Assembly (NCBI GenBank): GCA_013203465.1 | Contig: JABMNR010000177.1 | Location: forward strand, 1 to 53,081 | Reading direction: 5' to 3' | Origin: Alphaproteobacteria bacterium | GTDB lineage: Bacteria; Pseudomonadota; Alphaproteobacteria; Thalassobaculales; Thalassobaculaceae | Length of the DNA: 53,081 nucleotides | In this document: positions 1 through 8,706 of the stretch, piece by piece | How positions within the stretch are numbered: the first letter of the stretch is position 1 | Layout of the letters: each line of letters starts with the position of its first letter | The notes under the pieces: generated by a model | Databases searched by the model: none | What the model was told of the DNA's origin: nothing | Seen by the model: the letters and a program-made list of their open reading frames with translations, nothing else | Program-made: the position numbers and the translations under genes

Positions 1-1396
1 CCTTGCTGGTCTGGCTGGCCAGATTCTTGACCTCGGAGGCCACCACCACGAAGCCCTTGCCGGCATCACCGGCGCGGGCCGCCTCGATCGTGGCATTCAG
101 CGCCAACAGGTTGGTCTGCTCGGCGATGTCGGTGATCAGCTTGATCACCGTGCCGATCTTGGTTGAATTTTCGACCAAGCGATCCACCAGCTCCCGGCTC
201 TCACCCGCCTCGTTGACGGCGGTCTGCGCCAGTTCCGTGGACTGCGACACCTGCCGGGAAATCTCTTGGATCGAACTCGACAGCTCATCGGCCGACGCCG
301 CCACCGTCTGAACGTTCGCCGCCGCCTGAGTCGACGCCGCCGCCACCGCACCGGCCCGCGTACTTGACGCGTCCGCCGTATCCGCCAGTTCTTTGGCCGA
401 CGCCTCCAGTTCAGTGGCCGCCGCCGCGACCGACCGCAGCATCTCCGCCGAGTCCTGGTCGAACCGTGCCGTAAGATCATCGATCCGGTGGGTCCGCTCA
501 TCACGCTGCTGCTGATCGTGAACGGACTGCGCCTGCATCTCCTGGTTCTTGATCATGTTCTCCTTGAACACCAGAACCGTCTTGGCCATCGCACCGATCT
601 CATCCTGACGTTCCAGGCCCGGCACCTCGGCCTCGGTCTTGCCATCGGACAGCGTCTGCATCGCACCCGTGATCGCCGCCAGGGGGCTGGAGACTCGCCG
701 ACCACCCAGAAGCAACGCCAGCATCAGCAGCGCGCCGGCGATCGCGAACCCGATCAGCACCTCGGCACTCAACCGCTGTCCGGCGATCACCGGACCGGTG
801 ATGTCGGACACCACTTCCAAGACACCGCGCACGTCACCCAGTTTCCAGTCGATCTTGGGCGATTGGGGATGGCTGTTATGGCAGTTGACGCAGCCCTGGG
901 CGACCATCTTATCGGCGATCGCGACCCGCACGACCTGACGGTCTCCACGGGTCTCCTCACGCGTGAATACCGCCTCGGGGTTCTGGTTCAGATACTCCCA
1001 CGCCTGCTTCTGGAAGTCGTCGAGTGTCCGGTCGGCGCGGTTGGGGAAGCCGTACGGGCTGTACAACGCGATCGAGGTATCCTGGTCCTTGAGCAACTCG
1101 CTGAGGTCGTGAATGAACGTCGCCGGCAGCGGAATCCCGTTCGCTTCCTTGGCGTGGTTGATCGACGGCTTAACGCCGCCGGCGGCCAGCACCTTCTGGA
1201 TCACGTTCTTGGTGTAGTAGCCACGAATGGTCTTGAACTGGCTCACCGTCTGAACGGCGGAAGCGATTGCCGCCTCCGTCGCGTTGCTTGCCGTACGCCA
1301 TGGAATGGCAATCGCGCCGACGACAAGGGCGATCACCAGTACGATCGGAATCGGAAGCGCCAGCTTCCACACCAGGCTGGTCCTCAATTTACTCAT
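1..1396 (-). CDS. Methyl-accepting chemotaxis protein with heme-type DUF3365 sensor (3' end cut)
   Basis: This is a transmembrane chemoreceptor that would signal to CheA. Reading the minus strand from 1396, the ATG follows a strong AGGAGG. Residues about 10-30 form a first membrane helix. The periplasmic part contains GCVNCHNSH (Cys169, Cys172, His173), a CxxCH c-type heme site, followed by [17 protein letters not shown], characteristic of the Tll0287-like/DUF3365 sensor domain. A second membrane helix (about 215-235) leads into a HAMP segment and a methyl-accepting signalling domain with the conserved hairpin tip [18 protein letters not shown]. The frame is still open at base 1, so the end of the signalling helix lies outside the window. 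The family role is known; the heme-based redox or gas sensing is an inference from the CxxCH motif. Confidence 0.93.
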   Translation of the reverse strand, partial: MSKLRTSLVWKLALPIPIVLVIALVVGAIAIPWRTASNATEAAIASAVQTVSQFKTIRGYYTKNVIQKVLAAGGVKPSINHAKEANGIPLPATFIHDLSELLKDQDTSIALYSPYGFPNRADRTLDDFQKQAWEYLNQNPEAVFTREETRGDRQVVRVAIADKMVAQGCVNCHNSHPQSPKIDWKLGDVRGVLEVVSDITGPVIAGQRLSAEVLIGFAIAGALLMLALLLGGRRVSSPLAAITGAMQTLSDGKTEAEVPGLERQDEIGAMAKTVLVFKENMIKNQEMQAQSVHDQQQRDERTHRIDDLTARFDQDSAEMLRSVAAAATELEASAKELADTADASSTRAGAVAAASTQAAANVQTVAASADELSSSIQEISRQVSQSTELAQTAVNEAGESRELVDRLVENSTKIGTVIKLITDIAEQTNLLALNATIEAARAGDAGKGFVVVASEVKNLASQTSK

Positions 1397-1633
1397 AATG
1401 TCCTCCTAATGGGCTGGCGCACTCTTGCCCTGGCCGCGATCACCGGCGCATTTCGCGACGTCTGATCCCGGGCAAAGCACCCCGCGCAAATGGCATTCAA
1501 GGGGATGGCGCTTAAGATTTCGTAAAATTCCGCGAAAAATGATGATTTATTTAATCAACTATCGATATATTTGTGTTTATCTTGAGTTAGGCGCGCGTAT
1601 GGATCCTCCAGGCGCCAATCCCCTCCGAACTCT
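1397..1633. promoter_or_regulatory. AT-rich upstream region of the chemoreceptor
   Basis: This 237-base gap separates the start of the chemoreceptor from the end of the M81 peptidase gene; both are read leftwards. Its middle part (about 1510-1590) is strongly AT-rich compared with the surroundings. It contains TTAA-N7-TAAA at 1512-1526, one base off the CtrA consensus TTAA-N7-TTAA. No open frame in it resembles a gene. It probably carries the chemoreceptor promoter; CtrA control is only a suggestion. Confidence 0.35.
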
Positions 1634-3115
1634 TCATCCCGCCAGCGGCCACATCGCGCGCACCGCATCCCGGGTGTACGGCAATCGCTCGACGGTCGAT
1701 GAGCACACGCCCCCGGTGTCGACCACCAGCACCTCGGCCGCCATGGCGCCGAACGCCGCCTTCCAGGCGCTGCCCGATTTGGCGACCAGGATCGGCTGCT
1801 CCGCCGGCTCGATCCCGACCCGGCGCAGATGGGTGGCGTCGAACGGCATGACCCGCTCGCCGGTCAGCACGACCTTCAGTCCCGCCGCCGTCTCGACCAC
1901 GGCGACGTCGCCCATGGGCACGGTCTGACCGGTCATGTAGGGGCCGTCACGGGTGTAGCTCACGGCACGCTCGACGAACACCACGGCGCCCGAAACCCGG
2001 ACCGGCGCGCCGTGCAATGCCGGCAGGGTGCGGCCGCCAGCCTTCCCGTTGAACGTCGAGCCGACCCCGATCTCGACCGCCGCCGTGACCGCCACCGGGT
2101 CCCAAAGGACGATCGCCCCGCCAGCGCCCCGCGCGATCAACTCGGCCAGGATCGCGGTGCCGTCGCCGGGGGCGCCGCCGCCGACATTGTCCGCCGGCTC
2201 GACCAGCACCACCGGGCCGCGCTCCGCCATAACAGCGCGCTCAACCGCTTGCTCGACCGGCTGCAAGGCAGGCCGAAACCCCTCCCGCGCATCCCACAGC
2301 GCCTCGGCGATGGCGTCGACCGCCGCCTCGATCGCCGCCGCGTCCTCGCCATAGCCGACCACCGCCACACCCAGGTGATCGACATCGGCGTAGGCGAAGC
2401 CCTGGGCGACCGAGATCGTGCTGATGCCCGGCCGCGTTTCGGCCTCGAAGACCCGCGCCATGATCGCGGCCATCGGCGGCTCGGCCGTCGCCTGCATCTG
2501 CGGCACGGTGATCATGGGCAGCTTGCGGAAGGCTTTCGCCGGGCGTCGCCCGCCGGCGATCATCGCCGCCAACACCACCGCCGCCTCTTCGCCTCGCGCG
2601 CCCATATCGATGTGGGGGAAGGTGTCGTAGCCGATCAGCTGATCCGCCGCCGCGACCAGGGCATCCGACAGGTTGGCGTGCAGATCGAAGCTGGCGACGA
2701 TCGGCACCTCATGGCCGACCACGTGTCGCACCCGGCGCACCACCTCGGCGTCGGCCTCGTCCACCCCGTCGGCGATCATCGCGCCATGCAACGCCAGCAG
2801 CACCCCGTCCAGCGGCCCGGCCGCGCGCGCCGTGTCCTCGATCCGGCGGATCAACGCCTCCAGCGCCTCGGCGGTGACCAACCCCGAGGGAATGGCACCG
2901 GCGAACAGCGCCGGCACCAGCGTCAGCCCAGCAGCCTCGGCCCCGGCCACCATGCCGCCGATCTCGGTGTTGGTGCCGCGATAGCGGGTGAGCAGCTCCG
3001 CGCCCTCGGCCCATTGATAGGCGCGGAAGGCGGCGATGTCGGTCGCCATCGGCGCGAAACCGTTGGTCTCGTGCCAGAGGCCGGCGATCAGCACACGCGG
3101 TGGGTTTTGTTTCAT
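1634..3115 (-). CDS. M81 family metallopeptidase (MlrC / microcystinase C-like)
   Basis: A 493-residue protein of the M81/MlrC family, zinc-dependent enzymes named after the microcystin-degradation peptidase MlrC but widespread in proteobacteria that do not degrade microcystin. The N-terminus (VLIAGLWHETNGFAP) and the central SFDLHAN and GYDTFPHID segments carry the Asp/His residues expected to bind zinc. The second half, with EPADNVGGGAPGDGT, is the usual MlrC C-terminal domain. The chosen ATG is preceded by GGAG at proper spacing; an upstream in-frame start would add about 16 unrelated residues. The divergent cupin-like gene starts 69 bases away. The natural substrate is unknown, perhaps a peptide or amide. 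Confidence 0.88.
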   Translation of the reverse strand: MKQNPPRVLIAGLWHETNGFAPMATDIAAFRAYQWAEGAELLTRYRGTNTEIGGMVAGAEAAGLTLVPALFAGAIPSGLVTAEALEALIRRIEDTARAAGPLDGVLLALHGAMIADGVDEADAEVVRRVRHVVGHEVPIVASFDLHANLSDALVAAADQLIGYDTFPHIDMGARGEEAAVVLAAMIAGGRRPAKAFRKLPMITVPQMQATAEPPMAAIMARVFEAETRPGISTISVAQGFAYADVDHLGVAVVGYGEDAAAIEAAVDAIAEALWDAREGFRPALQPVEQAVERAVMAERGPVVLVEPADNVGGGAPGDGTAILAELIARGAGGAIVLWDPVAVTAAVEIGVGSTFNGKAGGRTLPALHGAPVRVSGAVVFVERAVSYTRDGPYMTGQTVPMGDVAVVETAAGLKVVLTGERVMPFDATHLRRVGIEPAEQPILVAKSGSAWKAAFGAMAAEVLVVDTGGVCSSTVERLPYTRDAVRAMWPLAG

Positions 3116-3184
3116 TTGTCTCCGTGGTTTTCCGCCCCCTCGACCAGGGGCATAATGGCCCAAAGTCCTATACGGGAGGAAACC

Positions 3185-3748
3185 ATGTTCGATCTCGACC
3201 GCTTCATCGAGCGCTGCTACGGCGCCCTGGACGAGTCAGCACCGGACCGTGCCGCGCGCGAGGTCGTCGCCAAGGCGGTGGACGATCCGGCCGCCGTCAT
3301 GGCCGCTCTTGGGGAGCCGGAACGGGCGGGCGTGCACATCCTGCACCGATCGGACACATTGACCGTGCTGAATCTGGTGTGGGGGCCGGAAATGCGGTTG
3401 ATGCCGCACAACCACAACATGTGGGCGGCGATCGGCATCTACACCGGGGCCGAGACCAACACCTTCTGGCGCCGGACGGAGACCGGGCTGCAACAGCTCG
3501 GCGGCAAGGAGATGGGGGTGCGGGACGCGACCTGGCTCGGCGAGACAGCGATCCATTCGGTCACTAATCCGCTGACCAGGCTGACCGGCGCGTTGCACGT
3601 GTACGGCGGCGATTTCTTCGCGCCGGGCCGCAGCGAATGGGACGCCGAAACCCTGGAGGAAGGACCGTACGATTCCGAGAAACTGGTCCGGCTGTTCGAG
3701 GAGAGCAACACCCGGCTGGAGGAATTGCGCGCCGCCGGCGTCGCGTAG
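3185..3748 (+). CDS. Cysteine-dioxygenase-like cupin protein
   Basis: A 187-residue predicted metal-binding double-stranded beta-helix protein. The segment MPHNHNMWAAIGIYTGAETN has the closely spaced histidines of the first cupin motif. IHSVTNPLTRLTGALHVYGGDFF supplies the later histidines of the second motif, as in the cysteine dioxygenase/COG5553 group. These proteins are usually iron-dependent dioxygenases or small-molecule binders; the substrate cannot be read from sequence. GGAGG lies directly upstream of the ATG. It is divergent from the M81 gene and probably shares its promoter region, but there is no further evidence of a joint function. Confidence 0.78.
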   Translation: MFDLDRFIERCYGALDESAPDRAAREVVAKAVDDPAAVMAALGEPERAGVHILHRSDTLTVLNLVWGPEMRLMPHNHNMWAAIGIYTGAETNTFWRRTETGLQQLGGKEMGVRDATWLGETAIHSVTNPLTRLTGALHVYGGDFFAPGRSEWDAETLEEGPYDSEKLVRLFEESNTRLEELRAAGVA

Positions 3749-3820
3749 AGCACGATCGCTCACTATCGGGTCATATGGCGGCTCGGGTTATTTTCGATCC
3801 GCGCGAAATTTTGTGCTCGG

Positions 3821-3842
3821 ACGGTAACGGTTCCTTTACCGT
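3821..3842. promoter_or_regulatory. Inverted repeat upstream of the receiver gene
   Basis: ACGGTAA (3821-3827) and TTACCGT (3836-3842) form a perfect 7-base inverted repeat around an 8-base spacer, 46 bases before the start of the receiver-domain gene. It could be an operator or a hairpin in the 5' leader. No known regulator is assigned. Confidence 0.35.
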
Positions 3843-3888
3843 TGTCGCGGCACACTGGCTCCCGAAGCATCAGGACGGGAGCCATGTG

Positions 3889-4395
3889 ATGCGTGCCTAC
3901 GATCTTTCCGCCGTTTCAGTTCTTATCGTTGAGCCGAACCGCCTGTTGCGTGACGTGCTGCGCGATGTGTTGTTCGCGTTCGGCATCGAAAAGCTGGAGG
4001 CGGTTGGCGACCCAACCTCGGCGCGGGCCCTCCTGCACGATAATGCGACCTACGATCTGATGCTCACCGAACTTGATTTCGAGCACTATGACGGCGCCGA
4101 CCTGATTCGGGACATCCGGCAGCATTCGGCGCCGTCGGTGCGCATGATACCGGTGATCGCGCTCACGCTGGACGCCCGCATCGACCGCGTCGTGCTCGCC
4201 CGTGACTGCGGCGCCACCGAAATTCTGACCAAGCCGATCTGCGCCGCCGCGATGTACGACCGTATCGTTGCGCTGATCGAGCAGCCGCGCGACTTCGTTC
4301 GCCTCCAAGACCGTTATTTCGGCCCCGACCGGCGCCGCCGCTTTCAGGATTTCGCGCGCGGGAAACGCCGTGTTCCGGCTGTGGCGCACGCTTGA
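3889..4395 (+). CDS. Stand-alone receiver-domain protein with degenerate phosphorylation site
   Basis: A 168-residue single-domain response regulator with a CheY-like fold. VLIVEPNR (Glu15-Pro16) replaces the usual Asp-Asp acidic pair. The strand normally ending in the phosphoacceptor Asp reads YDLMLTELDFEHYDG, so Glu61 stands at that position. The switch Thr (Thr93, VIALT) and the conserved Lys (Lys115, LTKPI) are intact. The C-terminal tail RYFGPDRRRR is basic and of a type seen on alphaproteobacterial single-domain receivers. The start is set by GGGAG upstream and by homology; a longer in-frame extension exists but looks non-coding. It likely acts as a phosphorylation-independent or constitutively active-like partner (inference). 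It converges on mnmC with 3 bases between them. Confidence 0.82.
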   Translation: MRAYDLSAVSVLIVEPNRLLRDVLRDVLFAFGIEKLEAVGDPTSARALLHDNATYDLMLTELDFEHYDGADLIRDIRQHSAPSVRMIPVIALTLDARIDRVVLARDCGATEILTKPICAAAMYDRIVALIEQPRDFVRLQDRYFGPDRRRRFQDFARGKRRVPAVAHA

Positions 4396-4398
4396 CGG

Positions 4399-6372
4399 CT
4401 ATACCTGCTGGCGTTTCAGCGCGCGCAGGAGGAACCGCGACGGGTGTACCGCCTCGGCGACCCGGCGCTCAACCGGCCACGGCTCCCCAAGCAGGGCCGC
4501 GACCACCAGCTCCGCGAGCAGCGGTGCGGTGACCAGCCCGCGTGATCCGAGTCCGGTCAACATGAACAACCCAGGCATATAGGGCGCGGGCGACCCTCCG
4601 GTGCGGCGGCGGTCGATCGTCAGCCGAGCATAGGCCGCGCGGAACGCCGCCGGATCGACCACCGGTCCCGCCAACGGGAGTTGATCGGTCGTGGTGGATC
4701 GCAGGGACGCGCGGCCCTCGATCTCCACACCGAAACCACCCTCCATCAACCGTCGCACCGCCCCGGGCATGGCGTCGCGAATACGGGTGTGATCGTCCGG
4801 CCGCACCGGCTGCGGCCACGCCGTGAGATCGAACCCCTCCCGGTCATAGCTGGCGCCGGCGGCATGCCGTCCCTCGATCATCGGGCTGAGATACCCGCCA
4901 TAGACCAGAACCGCGCGCAGGCGGCGGCTGGCGTCCGTCGCGTTGGGAAACGACAACTGACCGCGCACCGGCGTCAGCGGCAGGTGCTCGAACGCCGGGA
5001 ACGCCATCGCGGCGCCCGTGGCGACGATCACCGCGTCAACCTCCTCGGCCTCGCCACGCGCGTGGGTCAGGCGCCAGCCCAGGCCATGGCGATCAAGCCC
5101 TGTGATCTCCGTCCCCGCCAGCAGCGGCGCGCCGCCGGCCATGGCCTGCGTCCACTGGCGCGGATCGACCCAGCCGGAGCCGCGAAACCAGAGCCCGGGA
5201 CGATCAAGGGCGACACCGGCGATCCGGCTGGCGGTGGATGCGTCGACCCGTTGTCCGTCAACCGGCGCCAGCCGACCGGTTGCCGCCAGCGCCGCCTGCC
5301 GCGCCTCGGCCGCGTCATCCACGGCCAGCTCCAGCACACCGTCACCACCGAAGCTGATTCCCGACGCACCCGCCATCGCCCGCGCGTACGCCAAGGCAAC
5401 CGCCGACAGGGCGCCGGCGGCGGTGTCCCTGACCGTCGGACGTGGCATCAGGATACCCACCGGATTTCCCGATGCCTCGGCCGCCGGACCCTCGCGGCGG
5501 TCGAACCACCGTGTCGGCACCCCGCGTCGCGCCAGCGCCCCGGCAAGCGAGGCGCCGGCGATCCCGGCGCCGATCACCGCTACCCGATCCGGACGCGGCA
5601 ACGGCGGTGGCGGGTCGAACCACGGCGCCGGCGACACGGCCACCGGGCCTCGGAACACGCCGGCGATCGCCTCGCGCTTGCCGCCCACATCCGGCCGCCT
5701 CTCAACCGTGAAGCCAGCCGCTTCAAGCCCACGCCGCACGGCGGTGGCGCTGGTGGAGCCGGCAAGCCTAGCGTAGCCGCTCGTCAGACGCGCCACCTCG
5801 CTCAGCACGCGGTCGCTCCACATCGCCGGGTTCCGGGCCGGCGCGAAGCCATCGAGAAACCACGCGTCGGCCCGCGCTTCCAACCTCGGCAGCATCGCGT
5901 TCACCTCGCCGATCGCCAGTGTCAGACAGACACCATCTTCGGGAAACCAGATCCGATGCAGCCCTGGCTGGTCTCCGGGATAGCGATCGGTCAAGGCCTT
6001 CGCCAACGGTGCAAGCTCGCGGAACGGCCGCAGCACGCCGACCAACGTGCCCCGGCGGATCGGATACCCCTCGACCGCCAGATAATGCAGCACCCCATCC
6101 GCCGGCCGGTGCCGGCGCCACAAATCCCAGGTGGCCAAGAAATTCAACCCGGTGCCGAAGCCGGTCTCGCCGACGGTGAAGCGATGGCGGCCAGCCCAGG
6201 CATCGGGCAGGGAGCAGCCGTCGAGAAACACCCGCCGCGCCTCGGCCAACCCGTCCTCGCGCGAAAAATAGGCCTCGCCGAACCGGCCGGAGACCGGCAC
6301 GCCATCCCGCCATTCGAGCCGGGGGTCCCGGTCCGCATCGGTATCGAGGGTATTCTCCGGCGAGCCCGTCAT
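4399..6372 (-). CDS. mnmC: Bifunctional tRNA mnm5s2U34 biosynthesis protein MnmC
   Basis: A 657-residue protein, close to the E. coli length. The N-terminal MnmC2-type methyltransferase domain shows the SAM loop GETGFGTGLNFLATWDLW and WFLDGFAPARNPAMW. The C-terminal FAD domain starts with AVIGAGIAGASLAGALARRG and ends with TGLGSRGLVTAPLLAE. It acts in the cytoplasm on the wobble uridine of several tRNAs: the FAD domain removes the carboxymethyl group, then the methyltransferase domain makes 5-methylaminomethyluridine. The start at 6372 (MTGSPEN) fits family alignments better than a more upstream ATG that would run into the divergent gene. It is transcribed divergently from the small gene at 6467. 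Confidence 0.94.
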   Translation of the reverse strand: MTGSPENTLDTDADRDPRLEWRDGVPVSGRFGEAYFSREDGLAEARRVFLDGCSLPDAWAGRHRFTVGETGFGTGLNFLATWDLWRRHRPADGVLHYLAVEGYPIRRGTLVGVLRPFRELAPLAKALTDRYPGDQPGLHRIWFPEDGVCLTLAIGEVNAMLPRLEARADAWFLDGFAPARNPAMWSDRVLSEVARLTSGYARLAGSTSATAVRRGLEAAGFTVERRPDVGGKREAIAGVFRGPVAVSPAPWFDPPPPLPRPDRVAVIGAGIAGASLAGALARRGVPTRWFDRREGPAAEASGNPVGILMPRPTVRDTAAGALSAVALAYARAMAGASGISFGGDGVLELAVDDAAEARQAALAATGRLAPVDGQRVDASTASRIAGVALDRPGLWFRGSGWVDPRQWTQAMAGGAPLLAGTEITGLDRHGLGWRLTHARGEAEEVDAVIVATGAAMAFPAFEHLPLTPVRGQLSFPNATDASRRLRAVLVYGGYLSPMIEGRHAAGASYDREGFDLTAWPQPVRPDDHTRIRDAMPGAVRRLMEGGFGVEIEGRASLRSTTTDQLPLAGPVVDPAAFRAAYARLTIDRRRTGGSPAPYMPGLFMLTGLGSRGLVTAPLLAELVVAALLGEPWPVERRVAEAVHPSRFLLRALKRQQV

Positions 6373-6466
6373 GCCGTACTCTGGCACGCTCCACGCATTG
6401 GCACGACCGACGTGACAGTGCGACGCAGGCACGCTATGGCTCGCGTGACCGAACGCGGAGGCTTGC

Positions 6467-6718
6467 ATGAGCGATGACCAGGACACCCCCATCCTGCCGG
6501 AGGATGAGCAGAAACGCATCGCGCTCAAGGAAATCCTGGAGGCGTGGGATTCGGCCGTCGACCAGGGCGTGAGCCCGGAGATCGTTGCCTCGTCGGCGAT
6601 TTTCTCGGCGTTGACCGATATGATCGATCTCTACGGTGAGGAGACCGTGGCCGAGATGGTGGCCGAATGGCCCGACCGCATCCGGGACGGGGAGTTCACC
6701 CTGAAGAACCCCAGCTGA
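6467..6718 (+). CDS. Small acidic conserved-looking hypothetical protein
   Basis: An 83-residue, acidic, predicted all-helical protein (ALKEILEAWDSAVDQG, then ALTDMIDLYGEETVAEMVAE). It has no membrane segment and no recognisable catalytic motif. GGAGG lies 6 bases before the ATG, which supports translation. It starts 94 bases from the divergent mnmC start and ends 4 bases before the SDR gene, so the two plus-strand genes probably share a transcript. I do not recognise a function; the pattern resembles short uncharacterised proteins common in Rhodospirillales. Confidence 0.72.
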   Translation: MSDDQDTPILPEDEQKRIALKEILEAWDSAVDQGVSPEIVASSAIFSALTDMIDLYGEETVAEMVAEWPDRIRDGEFTLKNPS

Positions 6719-6722
6719 GACC

Positions 6723-7478
6723 ATGGCCAGCGCCGTTCCAGCACACCCGGTCGCCATCATCACCGGCGGCGCGCGCGGCATCGGCCTTGCCGTCGCCAAG
6801 CGGCTGATCCATGACGGCGCCCGTGTGGCGCTGTGGGATGCCGACGGCACCGCGCTTGATCAAGCTCTGGGTGCTCTCGGTACCGGCGACGGTCAGGCCA
6901 TGGCGGTCTCTGTCGACGTCACCGACGAGCGCGCGGTGATCGCGGCATTACGGGATGTCGGCAACACCCTGGGCGCCCCGGCTTTGCTGGTCAATTCGGC
7001 GGGCATCGCCGGGCCGACGGTACCGGTGACCGATTATGACGCCGCCGCTTGGCGCCGGGTGATCGAGGTCAATCTGACCGGCACCTTCCTGGTTTCCAAA
7101 CACGCGGCGTCCGCGATGGTGATCCAAGGGTGGGGCCGGATCGTCAACATCGCCAGTCTGGCCGGCAAGGAGGGAACGCCCAACGCTCCCGCCTACTCGG
7201 CCTCCAAGGCCGGCGTGATCGCGCTCACCAAATCGATGGGCAAGGAGTTGGCCGCCACCGGCGTGCTGGTCAACTGTATCGCCCCGGCGGCGCTGGACAC
7301 CGACATGGTGAAGAACATGGCCCCGGCCCATGTCGACATCATGGTCAACAAAAGCCCGATGGGCCGGCTCGGCACCGCCGAGGAATGCGCCGAACTGGTG
7401 GCGTGGCTGTGCTCCGAGGCGTGCAGCTTCTCGACCGGCGCCACTTTTGACCTGTCCGGCGGGCGAACCGTCTACTAA
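6723..7478 (+). CDS. SDR family NAD(P)-dependent oxidoreductase
   Basis: A 251-residue classical short-chain dehydrogenase. The nucleotide-binding TGGARGIG motif is at residues 15-22, NSAG follows in the fourth strand, and the catalytic Ser (IVNIASLAGKEG), Tyr and Lys (YSASKAG) are present. The acidic residue after the second strand (WDADG) suggests NAD preference (inference). The sequence looks like the fucose/rhamnose-dehydrogenase or 3-oxoacyl-reductase-like branch; the substrate cannot be fixed. It follows the small gene by 4 bases and converges with the aldo/keto reductase, overlapping its end by 4 bases. Confidence 0.9.
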   Translation: MASAVPAHPVAIITGGARGIGLAVAKRLIHDGARVALWDADGTALDQALGALGTGDGQAMAVSVDVTDERAVIAALRDVGNTLGAPALLVNSAGIAGPTVPVTDYDAAAWRRVIEVNLTGTFLVSKHAASAMVIQGWGRIVNIASLAGKEGTPNAPAYSASKAGVIALTKSMGKELAATGVLVNCIAPAALDTDMVKNMAPAHVDIMVNKSPMGRLGTAEECAELVAWLCSEACSFSTGATFDLSGGRTVY

Positions 7479-8458
7479 AGCCCGAAATTCGCCTCCCAGA
7501 CCGGCTCCAACGCCGCCAGAGCCGAGGCCGGGAGCGGGCCCTTCTCGGCGGCGGCAATGGCTTCTTCCAGATGCGACAGCTCGGCCAAGCCGACCACCAC
7601 GCAGGAAACGCCGGGATGGGCGAGTGAGAAGCGGATGGCGGTCTGCGCCCGGGTGCCATGACCGTCGCCAAGCGCCGCTATCACCGCGTGCGCCCGCCGA
7701 ACCTCGTCGTCGAGGTCGTCCTCGGTGGTGATCGGAATCTCACGGCCATGCCGCGCGTCGGTCGCCAACACCCCGGCGGCGAAGGTGCGGATGTTCATCA
7801 CACCGACGTCGTTGCGGGTGCAGGCCGCGATCAACCCGGTGAAATCCTGCACTTCCAACCCGCCGAGGGACGCCCGCCCGGCGCTCGGGTTCAGCAGGTT
7901 GTAGTACACTTGGGCGGTGTCCACCTTGCCGCTGTCGATTACCCGGATGCACGACGGCGCCTCACCGAGCGCGGTGAACCCGACATGATCGACCAAGCCC
8001 TCGTCCTTGAGAGTGATGAGCTGATCGGCGACGCCGCCGTCGCGCAAGACCTCCTCGACGGCGATCCAACCACCGCCCGTCGCCAGCGCGATCGGGTTGT
8101 GCAGTTGAAACAACGCCACCCGGTCCATCCGCAGGCGTTCCAGGCTGACCTCCAGGCTGCGGCGGATCTGGCTGGCATAATCCTCGTTGGACTCAAGGTC
8201 CAAGCGCACCTTGGTCGACAGGGACGGCCGTTCCGCCGGCGCCAGATCGGCCAACAGCGCACCGATCGCCAGCTCCGACTGACCCTGGCCGTAATCGGCG
8301 GCGGTATCGATCCAGTTGATCCCGCCGTCCAGGGCGGTCCGAATCGCCCGGCGCTTGGTGTCCTCGTCCTGATGAATCAGAATCCCACCGACCCATCCGC
8401 CGCCGAACACCAGCTCCGATATCTGTAAACCAGTGCGTCCAAACCGCCGCGTCTTCAT
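7475..8458 (-). CDS. Aldo/keto reductase
   Basis: A 327-residue NADPH-dependent TIM-barrel oxidoreductase. The catalytic tetrad is visible: Asp and Tyr in NWIDTAADYGQGQSE, Lys in LSTKVRL, His in LFQLHNPI. The C-terminal AIRFSLAHPGVSCVVVGLAE is the usual NADPH-binding part. It belongs to the D-threo-aldose/L-glyceraldehyde-3-phosphate reductase-like families, with unknown substrate, probably a sugar or an aldehyde. The ATG has GGGGAG at good spacing. It is divergent from the cyclopropane fatty acid synthase, about 250 bases away. Confidence 0.9.
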   Translation of the reverse strand: MKTRRFGRTGLQISELVFGGGWVGGILIHQDEDTKRRAIRTALDGGINWIDTAADYGQGQSELAIGALLADLAPAERPSLSTKVRLDLESNEDYASQIRRSLEVSLERLRMDRVALFQLHNPIALATGGGWIAVEEVLRDGGVADQLITLKDEGLVDHVGFTALGEAPSCIRVIDSGKVDTAQVYYNLLNPSAGRASLGGLEVQDFTGLIAACTRNDVGVMNIRTFAAGVLATDARHGREIPITTEDDLDDEVRRAHAVIAALGDGHGTRAQTAIRFSLAHPGVSCVVVGLAELSHLEEAIAAAEKGPLPASALAALEPVWEANFGL

Positions 8459-8706
8459 GTGCGTGCTCTCCCCAGGTCGTTCGACTGTCGCGTTCGTATG
8501 TCCCGCGCCTCACCGATCGGCAGCGTCACATAATCGGGCCATGACTGCGCTAGATCAGTTTGCCCCCTGTTGCAATGGTGCAAGCTGAACATAGCCGCCG
8601 AAAGAGAGACACTTGCCATCCTGGGGTGGAATTCGGTTATCCTATCATTGACGTGGGTACTCTACCCGGCCCTGAGCATGACTCAATTCAGAAGGGGGTT
8701 GGAACG

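Noticed and set aside
488-1465. Long plus-strand open frame opposite the chemoreceptor
   Set aside because: It mirrors the minus-strand gene, which has clear domains and a ribosome binding site; the plus product has no similarity to a family.
1634-3115. Evidence for a microcystin degradation cluster
   Set aside because: No mlrA, mlrB or mlrD neighbours; MlrC homologues are common without that pathway.
1829-3748. Long plus-strand frame reading opposite the M81 gene into the cupin gene
   Set aside because: Only the last 187 codons are a real protein; the first part is antisense to the M81 gene.
6382-6397. Sigma-54-like promoter (TGGCACG-N-GCA) before the small gene at 6467
   Set aside because: The GG and GC spacing fits, but the -12 part lacks TT; in GC-rich DNA this is likely chance.
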